Source: Hofstenia miamia (lineage: Eukaryota; Xenacoelomorpha; Acoela). From it: DNA of 64,000 nucleotides. Where the stretch lies: positions 1,098,184 to 1,162,183 of the forward strand of contig SCFE01000059.1 in the NCBI GenBank assembly GCA_004352715.1, written 5' to 3'. Of the stretch, positions 33,874 through 46,344 are shown piece after piece; position 1 is the stretch's first letter; each line of letters starts with the position of its first letter. Below the pieces are notes generated by a model, which was not told the DNA's origin, did not search any database, and saw only the letters and a program-made list of their open reading frames with translations. Both the position numbers and the translations under genes were made by a program.

Positions 33874-34084
33874 AAATTAATTTGAGCAAGGGGGGTATGT
33901 AGAGTTGCTCTGGGATTTTGTTGATTTTATTCTCTTATAACATTACTTTGTATTATTACATCACCATGACATTATTAGCTAGTTTTGATCTTAGTTTGCT
34001 GTTATTAATTTGATGTCCCCTCAATGGTGCTGATTGTTGCTCAAATTTAATTTTACAAGGGAAACAGAATTTGATCATGTTAAA
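33874..34084 (+). other. Possible polypurine tract and LTR start
   Basis: Right after the unidentified ORF is the purine run GAGCAAGGGGGG at about 33882-33894, followed by TATGTAGAGTTGC. A purine tract directly followed by TG is the usual junction of a polypurine tract and 3' LTR. The sequence after it is AT-rich, non-coding and cut by a gap, so no LTR end can be seen. Confidence 0.35.
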
Positions 34085-35084
34085 NNNNNNNNNNNNNNNN
34101 NNNNNNNNNNNNNNNNNNNNNNNNNNNNNNNNNNNNNNNNNNNNNNNNNNNNNNNNNNNNNNNNNNNNNNNNNNNNNNNNNNNNNNNNNNNNNNNNNNNN
34201 NNNNNNNNNNNNNNNNNNNNNNNNNNNNNNNNNNNNNNNNNNNNNNNNNNNNNNNNNNNNNNNNNNNNNNNNNNNNNNNNNNNNNNNNNNNNNNNNNNNN
34301 NNNNNNNNNNNNNNNNNNNNNNNNNNNNNNNNNNNNNNNNNNNNNNNNNNNNNNNNNNNNNNNNNNNNNNNNNNNNNNNNNNNNNNNNNNNNNNNNNNNN
34401 NNNNNNNNNNNNNNNNNNNNNNNNNNNNNNNNNNNNNNNNNNNNNNNNNNNNNNNNNNNNNNNNNNNNNNNNNNNNNNNNNNNNNNNNNNNNNNNNNNNN
34501 NNNNNNNNNNNNNNNNNNNNNNNNNNNNNNNNNNNNNNNNNNNNNNNNNNNNNNNNNNNNNNNNNNNNNNNNNNNNNNNNNNNNNNNNNNNNNNNNNNNN
34601 NNNNNNNNNNNNNNNNNNNNNNNNNNNNNNNNNNNNNNNNNNNNNNNNNNNNNNNNNNNNNNNNNNNNNNNNNNNNNNNNNNNNNNNNNNNNNNNNNNNN
34701 NNNNNNNNNNNNNNNNNNNNNNNNNNNNNNNNNNNNNNNNNNNNNNNNNNNNNNNNNNNNNNNNNNNNNNNNNNNNNNNNNNNNNNNNNNNNNNNNNNNN
34801 NNNNNNNNNNNNNNNNNNNNNNNNNNNNNNNNNNNNNNNNNNNNNNNNNNNNNNNNNNNNNNNNNNNNNNNNNNNNNNNNNNNNNNNNNNNNNNNNNNNN
34901 NNNNNNNNNNNNNNNNNNNNNNNNNNNNNNNNNNNNNNNNNNNNNNNNNNNNNNNNNNNNNNNNNNNNNNNNNNNNNNNNNNNNNNNNNNNNNNNNNNNN
35001 NNNNNNNNNNNNNNNNNNNNNNNNNNNNNNNNNNNNNNNNNNNNNNNNNNNNNNNNNNNNNNNNNNNNNNNNNNNNNNNNNNNN
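34085..35084. other. 1000-N scaffold gap
   Basis: Placeholder gap. The right contig begins in a TA repeat. Confidence 0.99.

Positions 35085-35154
<70 letters not shown>
35085..35154. repeat. (TA)n microsatellite at contig edge
   Basis: About 35 TA units with one phase break at 35109. Confidence 0.95.
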
Positions 35155-35157
<3 letters not shown>

Positions 35158-36205
35158 ATTATATTTCGGGTCTTTATGGAGAAAGACGGCTGTAGGCCCA
35201 TTTAAATTCACACTTGTTATGTTTGAACAAATTAAGTGATAGGAATTAAATTCCATGTTTAAAATATAATTCTTAGCTGTTTAATACAATACATGCTTTA
35301 AAGGCCAACAGTTACACTGTTCTATAACAATATATTTGCTATGGTATTTTCACAATGCTTTGGTGTCTGCCAATTTACTCAGTTTTAATAGTGAACTATT
35401 CAGTAAGTAGCACTGTTATTTTTTCATATAGCAAATATTTCTAAACCAAGTACGTAAATTGCGGTCTTGACGTTAACATGTTCTTGCTACGTACTCAATA
35501 TTTTGTTGTTTGTATCATTAGATCTGACGATAATAGGGGAGGGTATTTTCACCCTAACTTCCTGAATGGGTGTTTCAGTGAACCCCCTTGGAACAGGTTT
35601 AAGTGATAAACATTGGTTTGAATTTGTTGCAATTGTTGAAAGTTATTGTTTACTTAATTAAGTAATTACAACGTATAATTCGTAGATTAGAGAATAGAAA
35701 CGGTCTAAGCTGAAGGTAATGTCTTCATCATGATTTATTAATAAGCATTTCTATTTTAACTTATAGGGGAAACGACATTTTTATTGAGTTATAGTTTTCA
35801 TTTATCAAAGAGAGCACAGTATGCAAGGGCGGCATTGTAAAATATTCCTCTTTGTCAAGTTCATAATATTGGCTTTGATTTATTAAACCCAAAAAGTTGT
35901 AAAAATTTTAATAAAAATAGTTTAAACAAAGATGGTCTCATTCTTTTTCAGAGCTATTTTCCAATATTTTGAAAATTTCAATGATTTCACCTCGCTTTTG
36001 ATCATTAATATTGATCAAAACTGAGATGTCCCCGGGTACGCCTCTGATCAACAATAAACATAATTACTTTTTAGTTTGATAAATTTCATATAGCTTTTCA
36101 GTTAGTAAATTTCATTAATTGATATAATTAATATTGAATTAATCTAGTTTTTTGTAAATAGAAGAAAAAAAAATTTTTATTTACTTCTAAGTGATAACAT
36201 CCTAT
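35155..36205. other. AT-rich stretch, nothing recognised
   Basis: No coding similarity or bounded repeat was found. Confidence 0.5.
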
Positions 36206-36571
36206 CAGACTTGCAACGAGCCGATCCGAATTGAGCCGAGCTTAGCCGAGCTTGAGCAGAGTATTGGATATACAACAAGCCCAAAACGAGCCTTTTTTAA
36301 GCAAAGCAAATTTATAGTACTGTTGTCAATTTGATCATGCTGATTTTTCGTATTTTGTCATTCAATATGATTTTCTTATAATCTTATTTTAGAAATGATT
36401 ATTAAATATTACAAAGAGCTATGTAAAAAATACTGAAAGCGAAATATATTGGAAAAAAATTCGAGCTGAAACTAGCCACATTAAAGATTTTTGTGGTGAG
36501 CTGAACATCCTTAAAACCCAAATGAGCCAAGCCGAGCCAAGCTTAGAAACTTCGGTTCGTCAACAACTCTG
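36206..36571. mobile_element. hAT-type MITE, 366 bp
   Basis: The left end CAGACTTGCAACGAGCCGA and the reverse complement of the right end, CAGAGTTGTTGACGAACCGA, form an imperfect inverted repeat. GAGCCGAGC-type motifs recur near both ends. Flanking 8-bp repeats are CATCCTAT (36198-36205) and CATCTTAT (36572-36579), with one mismatch. CAG ends plus an 8-bp duplication fit hAT. No coding sequence. Confidence 0.72.
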
Positions 36572-36579
36572 CATCTTAT

Positions 36580-37930
36580 TATATCCTATTATTTTTTTTG
36601 ATAAACTTAAGCAGTAAGACAAAATCAAACATACAATATAATTTTACCTATATTTTGAAAATTTGCAATATAGTTATGCAATCAATTTAAGTGTATTTGA
36701 CTACAGGGTTTTTCTTTGGATTGTTCAAAATCTATAATGATTTCCCGAAATAAAATTAACCACTTATAACTCACAAACTAACAAAGATATTTAAAATCTG
36801 AAAACACCAAAAGCTAAAAGATTGTTTTCTCTACGAGTTTCGCTTAGTTTTTGTTGAGAGAGCAAAATATTTTAAAGTAGATGTTGTTCCCATTGTACAT
36901 TAGACCACATCACTCTGAACACTAGGTATGGAAAAATTTAAATACTTTAGTAAAAATCGGATTTCTCATTGAACAAACTCTTATTTAGGATATAAATTTG
37001 AGTTTAAGTCTGTTTTCTTTCTTATGATATATTTTAGGAGATCATAAATTGAATTACTCCAAATACCTTTGTTAACTAAACTTTCATTACTCAGATGTAG
37101 GACACACCCTTATGTGTTAACCAGTGTCATAGCCAACCTAGAAAAGTTGAGGTGCAAATAATTTTCACAGAGTTATAAATATATTATAGAACATTACAAC
37201 TTAGGAATGTTGTACTTTGCTATGCTCATTCTGCTATGTCAAATAAAACGTTTTTCCATGCTTACAAACAATTTTCTCCAAGCCTATTGAGAAACATGCT
37301 TTAATGAAATGTTCAAAATATCTATTAAAGTCCATTTTTGCAGCTGAAGTTGTTCAAAAGATTAATAATTTTCCTTGAAAATATCTAATTTTTGAAAAGG
37401 TTTAAAATCTCCTAATTCCTAATGTTCATGTATTTATAAAGTTTAGAACTAATGGAAGCAAAAAAAACTTAGAAAGTTTCTTGAAATGTGCAAAGATGTC
37501 CCAAACTCATTGAGGCAAGTCATGCACAAACTAAAAACAAATAAGAAAGAGTAGACTTTCCTTTATCATGTGCTGGTTTCAGATTGAGCATTGTGCTAAT
37601 AGTTTTTGAGCTATAAGTGTTTAAATAATTCTGATCATGAAAAAATTTCAAAAAATTCCCTGGCCTCAAGGCTATTTGAAGGCAGTAATATATCTAGTAA
37701 AATAAATTTTTTATAATTTCTTTGTTATTCCTTTTCCAGATATTTAGTTAGCTATCTATGTCTATAAACAATTAGTATTGGTGTCCCAATAGAGTGGTAT
37801 TTAATATTTGCACTGCAAGATTTCAAGTTTTTAAGAAATTATAATTTGTAATTACTATATTTTGAATAATTCTGAGCAAGCAATCATAAAAAATATCCAA
37901 ATTTATCACACCTTTTGGACGATTTTTTTG
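36580..37930. other. AT-rich stretch, nothing recognised
   Basis: No gene seen. Scattered phrases resemble the diverged repeat at 10145-10745 (for example near 37270-37330), but the similarity is weak. Confidence 0.4.
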
Positions 37931-38660
37931 TAGAGGCTGCCTAATGCATTAGCATCAGCATCTAATAAAGGGCAAACAAGTGGTTGACAGTATATTTGAA
38001 GACATGCCAAACGTAATGGGCATGCACAGTGATATATGCTTTGCTACAGTAGATGAAGGAAATGACAACAATAAATTAGTAGCCATACTTGAATAAGCAG
38101 AAGAAAACAACATAAAGTATAACTTTGAAAAGATTAATGCAAAAAAGATTCTGTCAAATACATGGGTTTGTAATAAACCTTGAAGGATCACATGCTGATA
38201 TTGAGAAGACAAAAGCAATTAATGATATGCCACTTCTGTTAGCAAAGAAAGAATTGCAATGATTCTTTGGAATGGTAAAGTTTTTACATTAGTTTTTGTC
38301 AAAGCTGCCCAAAATAATACATTCTTTACATTAACTACCAAAATCTGACAACTTGTGGAAATCAGAAAGTGAATATAAAAAGGCAATTGAGAATATAAAA
38401 AAGATGCCTGGCACAAAACCAGTACTGAATCATTTTGATAGAAAGAACAAAATGACAGCACTTCCAGTAGTCACATACCAATTTAGGAGAATGTTTTTTA
38501 GAAGGTGAATGTCCATGCAGTTTTTCTGTGTGTTCATTCACTACCAATGAAGTTAACTATGCACAAACAATGAAGTAACTTTTGGCAATCATGTTTTGAT
38601 GTAAAAAATTCAAAGAATATGTCTATGGACTACCAATAATCATACAGACTCATCATAGGA
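37931..38660 (+). pseudogene. Ty3/Gypsy reverse transcriptase-RNase H remnant
   Basis: With several frameshifts, the + strand gives VDSIFEDMPNVMG (the 'IFxDLPGV' pattern before the YVDD box), LVAILE and AEENNIKYNFEK ('RAxxxNIKFNxxKC'), then IEKTKAINDMP and KKELQ-stop-FFGMV ('DPEKVxAIxxMPxPxxKKELQRFLGMV'), and finally EYKKAIENIKK, KPVLNHFD and FKEYVYGLP, the start of RNase H. The order is that of Ty3/Gypsy pol. The YVDD Asp pair is not preserved (HSDI), and there are many stops, so it is dead. Confidence 0.78.
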
Positions 38661-38679
38661 CTTTATCAAGCCGTCACAA

Positions 38680-39091
38680 AACACAAATATATCTAACTCC
38701 CACAAAGATAAAGAAATTAAATTTTGAATTAAAAAAATCAAAAATAATATCAATTTTAACATCATTACAAACTCAAAATATTTTAATAAACAAATATCCT
38801 GTAGCAAAGTTACTGTCTTCTTCATTGGTTTATAAATATACATGTGAAGATTGTCAACAATCTTACATCAGAGAGACTTGAAGACACTTTGCTACAAGAA
38901 TCCAAGAACATCTTTCAGGTCACCTTAAATCAGAAATTTACCAACATCAACATCCAATTAAAAAAGAAAATTTTGAAATATTGGTTAAAACAAACTATCC
39001 AATAATTGCAGAATCACTATATATAAAGAAAGAAATAAGATCAAGATTAGTGAATAAGCAGAATAAATATTATAACATCAACATTTTCTAA
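38680..39091 (+). pseudogene. Penelope-like element GIY-YIG endonuclease remnant
   Basis: One frame runs to the stop at 39089-39091 with a single internal TGA near 38879. It contains LVYKYTCEDCQQSYIRET, then RHFATRIQEHLSG. This matches the C-terminal GIY-YIG nuclease of Penelope-like retroelements ('VYKxxCxxCxxxYIGETxRxLxxRxxEH'); the second motif reads YIR rather than YIG. The upstream part resembles the linker after the reverse transcriptase. It abuts the Gypsy remnant in the same orientation, so one probably inserted beside or into the other. Confidence 0.78.
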
Positions 39092-39216
39092 TGCATGCAA
39101 TTGTAATTAATTTTAAGTGTAGTTAATTGTAATTAGTTTTACTTCCAAATTTGTTCTGATAAAGATTTTGAATTGAAACAGGTCGCATTTATGAAGCTCA
39201 GGAATTTAATACTTTC

Positions 39217-39238
39217 ATATATATATATATATATATAC

Positions 39239-39274
<36 letters not shown>
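39217..39274. repeat. Duplicated ACTTTCA(TA)n microsatellite
   Basis: Two TA runs, 39217-39237 and 39243-39274, each preceded by CTTTCA. Confidence 0.9.
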
Positions 39275-39277
<3 letters not shown>

Positions 39278-40240
39278 ATTATGTTTCTTCAATAATAATA
39301 TTTTTGCAAGAAAGATATAATCTTAATAATCAATGGTGTCATTCCTAAAGAACATTTGATAAAGGACTATTAATTATAATATAGTTTTAATTTCTAAAGC
39401 TACTTTAGCTAATACTATATTGTCACTAAAACCATTGAATTCTACTATTTCTTGTAAACATAGGCACTAACAAATAAATTCAAATTTCTTCTACTTTAAT
39501 ATTCATTCTATATACACTACTATTTCATCTGTAAATCGTATTTTCTTTTCATTTATATACCTCAGTTCATTAGCACTGCTATTTTTCACACACTTCCCAA
39601 ACTTTACTCTGTATCTAGAAAGTACCACCTTGCTTCAATCACTGTATTTGTTTGTGAAATTAACTCTCATGGTTGTTGTCTCTCACATTATTGGCAATCA
39701 CCAGTAGCTTATGAACAAATAATATAACTTTTTATTCTAGCCCAGACTGCATATTTGATTTATCATATTATATGCATATTTTTCAAAAACATTCTAAACA
39801 TGCATGTTTGCACTATATATATAAAATTCAGCAAGTCATAATGTACTTAGCTATGTTTCATCAATGGAATATTGGGATCTCCTGCATATATTGCTAATGA
39901 GAAACAGATCAAAAGACTGAGCATATAGTTTGATTTTGCACTTAGAAAACATGAGTTTGTTATTTTTGCATCGAGTTTTAGTTTACTGTAGATGTTTACA
40001 AAAGGTGGAGCTTTTCTTCCATAATGTTTACCTTGCTTTTGCCTAGTCAGAATTTGGACCTTCTGCACATGGAAAAACTGACTTACCAATCCTATTTTCT
40101 GTTGCAGTGCCTGTCAATTGAAATCCCTTTAATTTTAATAATTTATAAAATAAGCTTTTTGAACTAGAATACCTATACATAAAACTATACTTCAAAATTC
40201 AGTCATAAAGAGGAAATTCTAATGCATCTGCGATTCCAAC
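39275..40240. other. AT-rich stretch, nothing recognised
   Basis: No coding similarity was found. Confidence 0.45.
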
Positions 40241-42330
40241 ATAATGGAATCTCACATGGTTGTACTGTTTTATAATTTGTTACATTTTGACATTTGAACA
40301 ATGGCATATAGATAAAAAATTATGTCATGTTAACATTGTCTGTAAAGAAGTGCAGCTTTGTACACACAGCAGCATAATAGAATTTCACATTGCTGAAAGA
40401 AAGACAACTACCCTAAAAGATTTCAAACATTTTGGCAAGCTATTTTTACAATTAAATCTCAGATATTGTTTTGATTCTTAATGCTTTTTGCAGTATTCTT
40501 TCTATTTTGTTTTATAGATATTTCTTTTAAAAATGTAATCAATTTTATTTTAACAAATTGCTGCAACATGAACATATGCCAAATATTATCACTGTTCATT
40601 GAACTGTAGATGAATCATTATATGAACTTTATAATCATTTATTAGAAATAAATTTTTTGAACTAGAATACCTATACATATAAATGCAGCCATTTTCTTCA
40701 AAATTCACTCATAAAGAGGAAATTCTAATGCATCTAAGATTCCAACATAAATCAAAATTTATAAGGATTATTTAAATTGATTTTTCAAAACAGTGTTAAT
40801 TAAATTTTGTTAATTAATATTGTTTTTTCACCACAACATTTTAGCATTTTTTTCAATTACAAAAGTCTAAAAATGTGCTTAGAGATGTAGTCACTGCTAG
40901 TATAATATTTAGAATAACTCAAATACTAAATTTCTAACAAGGTTTGCTATAACAATCATAGATTAATAGAATAATTCAATATAGTATGCAATTAACAGTG
41001 TAATGTGTACAATATATTTAAATTGTTTCTTAAATCACTCTATTGAAATTAGATTTATATATAATTTTGTATTTTAGGGAGGTCAAAATAATATGAACAA
41101 TGAACACATTCAAATTGCAGATTTTGGGGTACATGTTTTAATTATTATGTGTTTATACTTAATGATAATAGAGTTTTGTTTCATTTTCCAAAGCATTTGT
41201 TTAATACTTGAGGATAATTACTATTGAAAAAATGCACTATAATAAGTGTTGACAAAGTTCATGTAGAAAATTGCATCTACAGTTCAATGAACAATGATAA
41301 TATTTGTCATAAGTTCATGTTGGGATGGGAAAGATGTAGAAAACATATGTAATGTGTAGTTGGACATTATAAATTTCACACAGTAGTATCTAAATTAATG
41401 ATAAATGTACAAGTCAAACAAGGTGATATGTCACAATATAAAGCACATGACAATTAAAAAATATTTGTTAAAATAAAATTGATTACATTTTTAAAAGAAA
41501 TATCTATAAAACTAAATAGAAAGAATATTGCAAAAAGCATTAAGAATCAAAACAATATCTGAGATTTAATTGTAAAAATAGCTTGCCAAAATGTTTGAAA
41601 TCTTTTAGGGTAGTTGTTTTTCTTTCAGCAAAGTGAAATTCAATTATGCTGTTGGGTGTACAAGCTGCACTTCTTCACAGACAGTGTTAATATTACATAA
41701 TTTTTTATCTATACCCCATTGTTCAAATGTCAAAATGTATCCAATTGTAGAGATTGTTATCTACCAAATTAATAAACTGACTCAATTTTTATAAACATGA
41801 CATTCAAATCATTTTAAACAATTATCACAATAAATATAATATTTTTTTCACTACATGGTTTGCCACTTTTTTGCATATTTGTAGACTTTTCCACAGCTTT
41901 TACACTTTATACATTTTTTTCACTTTTGATGGTTTGTTACTTTTTGCTCATTTGTAGACTTTTCCATGGCTTTTCCACTTTATCAATTTTTTTTACTTAA
42001 CAGGGTTTGTTACTTTTTGCTAATTTTTTTACTTTTCCACAGCTTTTCCACTTTATAAATTTCTTTCACTTTATGTTGCTTGTTATTTCTTTTGCATTTG
42101 CAAACATTTCATTTTTTGATGTTTTCCTTTGGCTAACTGAATATTGTGTTAAAATTATGATATCTTCTTGTCATAAGCATTGGCAAAATGAAAAATTCTA
42201 GATTTTATTAGTATTAACTTTCAAGAACAATAAAGAAGAACGTACATACACATACTTATGACTATTCTTTATTATAAATTCAGATTTTATTTCTGTATTT
42301 TCAACTTCATGAACATTTAATGCTATTTTG
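40241..42330 (+). repeat. Large compound repeat, copy 1
   Basis: Homologous to 44083-46860. Parts in order: forward arm (about 40241-40640), spacer (40640-41265), an inverted arm (about 41266-41760, reverse complement of the forward arm, reading back through the CATTTTGACATTTGAACAATGG region), then a ~72-bp minisatellite (41855-42085) and tail (to about 42330, ending near CAGATTTTATTTCTGTATTTT). Near-identity of the forward arm to copy 2 indicates a recent duplication. The inverted arms could fold into a hairpin of several hundred bases. No protein is encoded; the 73-codon frame at 40260-40481 is fortuitous and simply repeated. Confidence 0.7.
41855..42085 (+). repeat. ~72-bp minisatellite, about 3 units
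   Basis: Units contain TGGTTTGTTAC, TTTTTGC, GTAGACTTTTCCA, GGCTTTTCCACTTTAT and TTTTTCACTT in a fixed order with moderate divergence. Related units occur at 43270-43390 on the other strand and at 46345-46605. Confidence 0.75.
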
Positions 42331-43029
42331 CAAACTGTGTACAGGTATGTGTTTGTAAAATTAATAAATTTTATCATTTTTGCATAAATGTATTTTTTAT
42401 GAAAATGTGTTAGTTTTTAGTAATTAAAAATATTTTTGCAAGTTTCATGACATCAAATTGATTTGTTTTTGTAATGGCATTATGCATTCATTTCCTATTA
42501 TCAAAAATTACTTACTGACTGAAGAAAAATGCAAATGTTAACTCTTTAATCATTGTAAAGATCTGTATAGCATTGAAAGCATTTTGTTTTTAGTTTAGAA
42601 ATTTGGAGTTTCACTTTTCCATTTTATAGATCAATACATAAATGTACATGTTAGGAGTAATGTTAGCATTGATTTTTATATTCCTTTTCTTTATGTTAAT
42701 TTTTTATTATGTTATTTTATATTAATGCACTTTGTGTCAAGCTGAGGTATTTATTTGCTGTGAGATGTTTTTCTTTTAGTTGACATATCATAAACAAACA
42801 ATTCTATTTGGAAAAGCAAAAAATTTTTTACTATGTAAAAATTAATAAATATATCATTTTTAGCCACATGTGCTTTCTGTGAAACATTGATTGTATTCAA
42901 TGTGTTGAAATATTTATTTTTTCTAAGTATTTATAAAGTTTTTATTTTAAAATTCATAAACTATTATACAACTGCAAGTACTTTAACAGTAATTAATTTG
43001 TAGAATGTGTTAAAATTTATATTTATGTG
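42331..43029. other. Spacer between inverted minisatellite arms
   Basis: Very AT-rich, no gene seen. Confidence 0.45.
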
Positions 43030-43400
43030 GGATATTAAATAAAAACACCTAAAAAACAACACATTCATTCTTTAAAATATAGAAGTAAATCCTGAATTTA
43101 CAATGAAGAATAGTCGAATTTATGTGTATGTATGTCCTTCTTTCTCATTCTTGAAAGTTTATACTAATAATGTCATGAATTTTTTATTTTTTTCAATGCC
43201 TATGATGAAAAGATATCTTAATTTTAACACAATATTCAGTTAGCCACAGGAAAACGTCAAAAAATGTAAGTCTGCAAATGTAAAAAAAATGACAAACCAT
43301 ATAAATTGAAAAAAATGCATAAAGTGGAAAAGACATGGAAAAGTCTATAATTGGGAAAAAAGTTACAAACCATATAAAGTGAAGAAAATGTATAAATAAG
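43030..43400 (-). repeat. Inverted copy of the minisatellite arm
   Basis: The reverse complement matches the minisatellite plus tail of copies 1 and 2 (the TTGTGTTAAAATTAAGATATC, then CTTTCAAGAA..., then CAGGATTTAC blocks). With 41855-42330 it forms a second, wider inverted repeat around 42330-43030. Confidence 0.65.
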
Positions 43401-44082
43401 TCTTACTAATAGCATTAAAAGTATAACTTTTTAGAATGCAAAGTGTGTTTTTTTGCATGTAATTCTATGTCTCTGTCTTGTATTTGAAAAGGAAATCATA
43501 ATATAAAATAAACTAATGAAATTTAATAGTGTAAACAATTTCTTAAAATGCAAAATAAATAAGTTATTCTTTAGTTTTAAATGTTTTGTAGATATGTGCA
43601 TCAATAAATGTTAATAACCAATATAGGACAATAATATAAATAAAAAAGCATGTTATCAACAATCTCTAAATGTCTCATATAAAAATTCCTACTTGCAAAT
43701 ATTTTATTCTTGAACTTGAAAAGAAAAACATATTAAAAAAGTATTTATTTCTTTAGGACCATAGACAGTGATTAATAAAGTGTTTTACTTTATTAACAAT
43801 TTAGGTTTGTAGCATCTATCATTTACATAAGTTTATAAATTGGGAAAAACATGTTGTAATAATATTTGAGATTGTTTTTCAACTTTGAGAAAATTATAGT
43901 TTTATATTATTTGAAAGTGATTTATTTAATTGTGATAATTGGTAATGTGACTTAAATTTCATGTTTTGTAGACAACATTCTTTACAAATGCATACATTTT
44001 GACACTTGCACAGTTGGAATAGATAAAGCCGCATAATGTTGACCTTATCTGTAAAGAACTACAACTTTGTGCATGCAGCAGC
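43401..44082. other. AT-rich spacer with an extra arm fragment
   Basis: Bases 43997-44090 resemble the start of the forward arm (CATTTTGACACTTGCACAG, then GTAAAGAACTACAACTTTGTG), so the arm itself contains a partial tandem repeat of about 140 bp. Confidence 0.5.
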
Positions 44083-45078
44083 ATAATGGAATCTCACATG
44101 GTTGTACTGTTTTATAATTTGTTACATTTTGACATTTGAACAATGGCATATAGATAAAAAATTATGTCATGTTAACATTGTCTGTAAAGAAGTGCAGCTT
44201 TGTACACACAGCAGCATAATAGAATTTCACATTGCTGAAAGAAAGACAACTACCCTAAAAGATTTCAAACATTTTGGCAAGCTATTTTTACAATTAAATC
44301 TCAGATATTGTTTTGATTCTTAATGCTTTTTGCAGTATTCTTTCTATTTTGTTTTATAGATATTTCTTTTAAAAATGTAATCAATTTTATTTTAACAAAT
44401 TGCTGCAACATGAACATATGCCAAATATTATCACTGTTCATTGAACTGTAGATGAATCATTATATGAACTTTATAATCATTTATTAGAAATAAATTTTTT
44501 GAACTAGAATACCTATACATATAAATGCAGCCATTTTCTTCAAAATTCACTCATAAAGAGGAAATTCTAATGCATCTAAGATTCCAACATAAATCAAAAT
44601 TTAAAAGGATTATTTAAATTGATTTTTCAAAACAGTGTTAATTAAATTTTGTTAATTAATATTGTTTTTTCACCACAACATTTTAGCATTTTTTTCAATT
44701 ACAAAAGTCTAAAAATGTGCTTAGAGATGTAGTCACTGCTAGTATAATATTTAGAATAACTCAAATACTAAATTTCTAACAAGGTTTGCTATAACAATCA
44801 TAGATTAATAGAATAATTCAAAATAGTATGCAATTAACAGTGTAATGTGTACAATATATTTAAATTGTTTCTTAAATCTCTCTATTGAAATTAGATTTAT
44901 ATATAATTTTGTATTTTAGGGAGGTCAAAATAATATGAACAATGAACACATTCACATTGCAGATATTGGGGTACATGTTTTAATTATTATGTGTTTATAC
45001 TTAATGATAATAGAGTTTTGTTTAGTTTTTCAACACATGTGTTTAATACTTGAGAATAATTACTATTGAAAAAATTTT

Positions 45079-45633
45079 CCTAAGGAAAGATTTTTATACT
45101 GTCTCTGGACCAATCTTGATAATAGATTAAGGACTAAACATTAAGCTTAGTAAAAAAAAGTGCTTTTTTAATTAGTTACCATTAAAACAATTCATTTAAG
45201 TAAAACTAATAAAACTCATTACAATAAAAAGCTTAATTAAGAACTCATAGGGTTTGAAAAACTTAAGCTTGGCTATAATTACCTTTGACCCTAGAGGTTT
45301 TGTCTGGCATGTCTATGATGTAATTGTGTACTTTAGTCATCTGTCTATCTCTGACGTCATTGAAATATGTTCTGTTTTGTTGTAATAATTTTGGCAAACC
45401 ATTGTGTTTGCAATTTATTGCTAAAAATGTAGCCAGTTTTTCTATACATATTGATGTTAAACAATTTTCAAAATCCCATGAAATTAGAACTGTTGCAATC
45501 TATTGTTTAAATGTACACATTACTTAAACAATTTTAAAAAATAAATATAAATACATGCTTCCACACACCTGACTTTCACAATATAGAGAAAATGAATATT
45601 TTAAATAATAAATATATTTACAAAGAAGTATAA
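45079..45633. mobile_element. Insertion present only in copy 2
   Basis: Copy 1 reads CTATTGAAAAAATGCACTATA without a break (41222-41242). In copy 2 the same sequence is split by about 555 bases, with AAAAAT present on both sides, compatible with a 5-6 bp target duplication. The insert starts TTTCCTAAGGAAA. It has no clear inverted ends and no recognised protein. Confidence 0.5.
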
Positions 45634-46344
45634 AAATGCACTATAATAAGTGTTGACAAAATTCATCTAGCAAATTTCATCTACAGTTCAATGAACAATG
45701 ATAATATTTATCACAAGTTCATGTTGGGATGGGAAAGATGTAAAAAACATATGCAATGTGTAGCTTGAAGTTATAACTGTCACACAGTAGTATCTAAATT
45801 AATGATAAATATACAATTCCAATGATGTGATATGTCACAATATAGAACACATGACAATTAAAAGTTTGAAAAAATGCAATTAAAAATGTATATTAACAAA
45901 CAAATGACGTTTTCTTTTATAATAAAGTACATAATTAATTTAACATTGGACAGTAAATTTGCAGCAATTCATTAAAATAAAATTGATTATGTTTTTAAAA
46001 GAAAAATATCCATAAAACTAACTGGAAATAATATTTCAAAAAGCATTAAGAATCAAAACAATATCTGAGATTTAATTATAACATAGCTTACAAAAAGTTT
46101 GAAATCTTTCAGGGTAGTTGCCTTGTTTTCAGCAATGTGAAATTCCATTATGCTGCTGTGTGTACAAAGTTGTACTTCTTCACAGACAAGGTCAACATTA
46201 CATGGTTTTATCTATTCCCATTGTTCAAGTGTCAAAATATATCCAATTGTAAATTTGCTATCTACCAATTAATAAACTGGTGCAAATCTTACAAACATGA
46301 AGTTTTAATCTCCTTAACAATTATCACAATTAAATAAAACATTC

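Noticed and set aside
40260-40481. 73-codon frame repeated identically at 44102-44323, suggesting a small conserved gene
   Set aside because: The identity extends equally through surrounding non-coding DNA; the frame lies in a duplicated repeat arm and its inverted copies do not preserve it.
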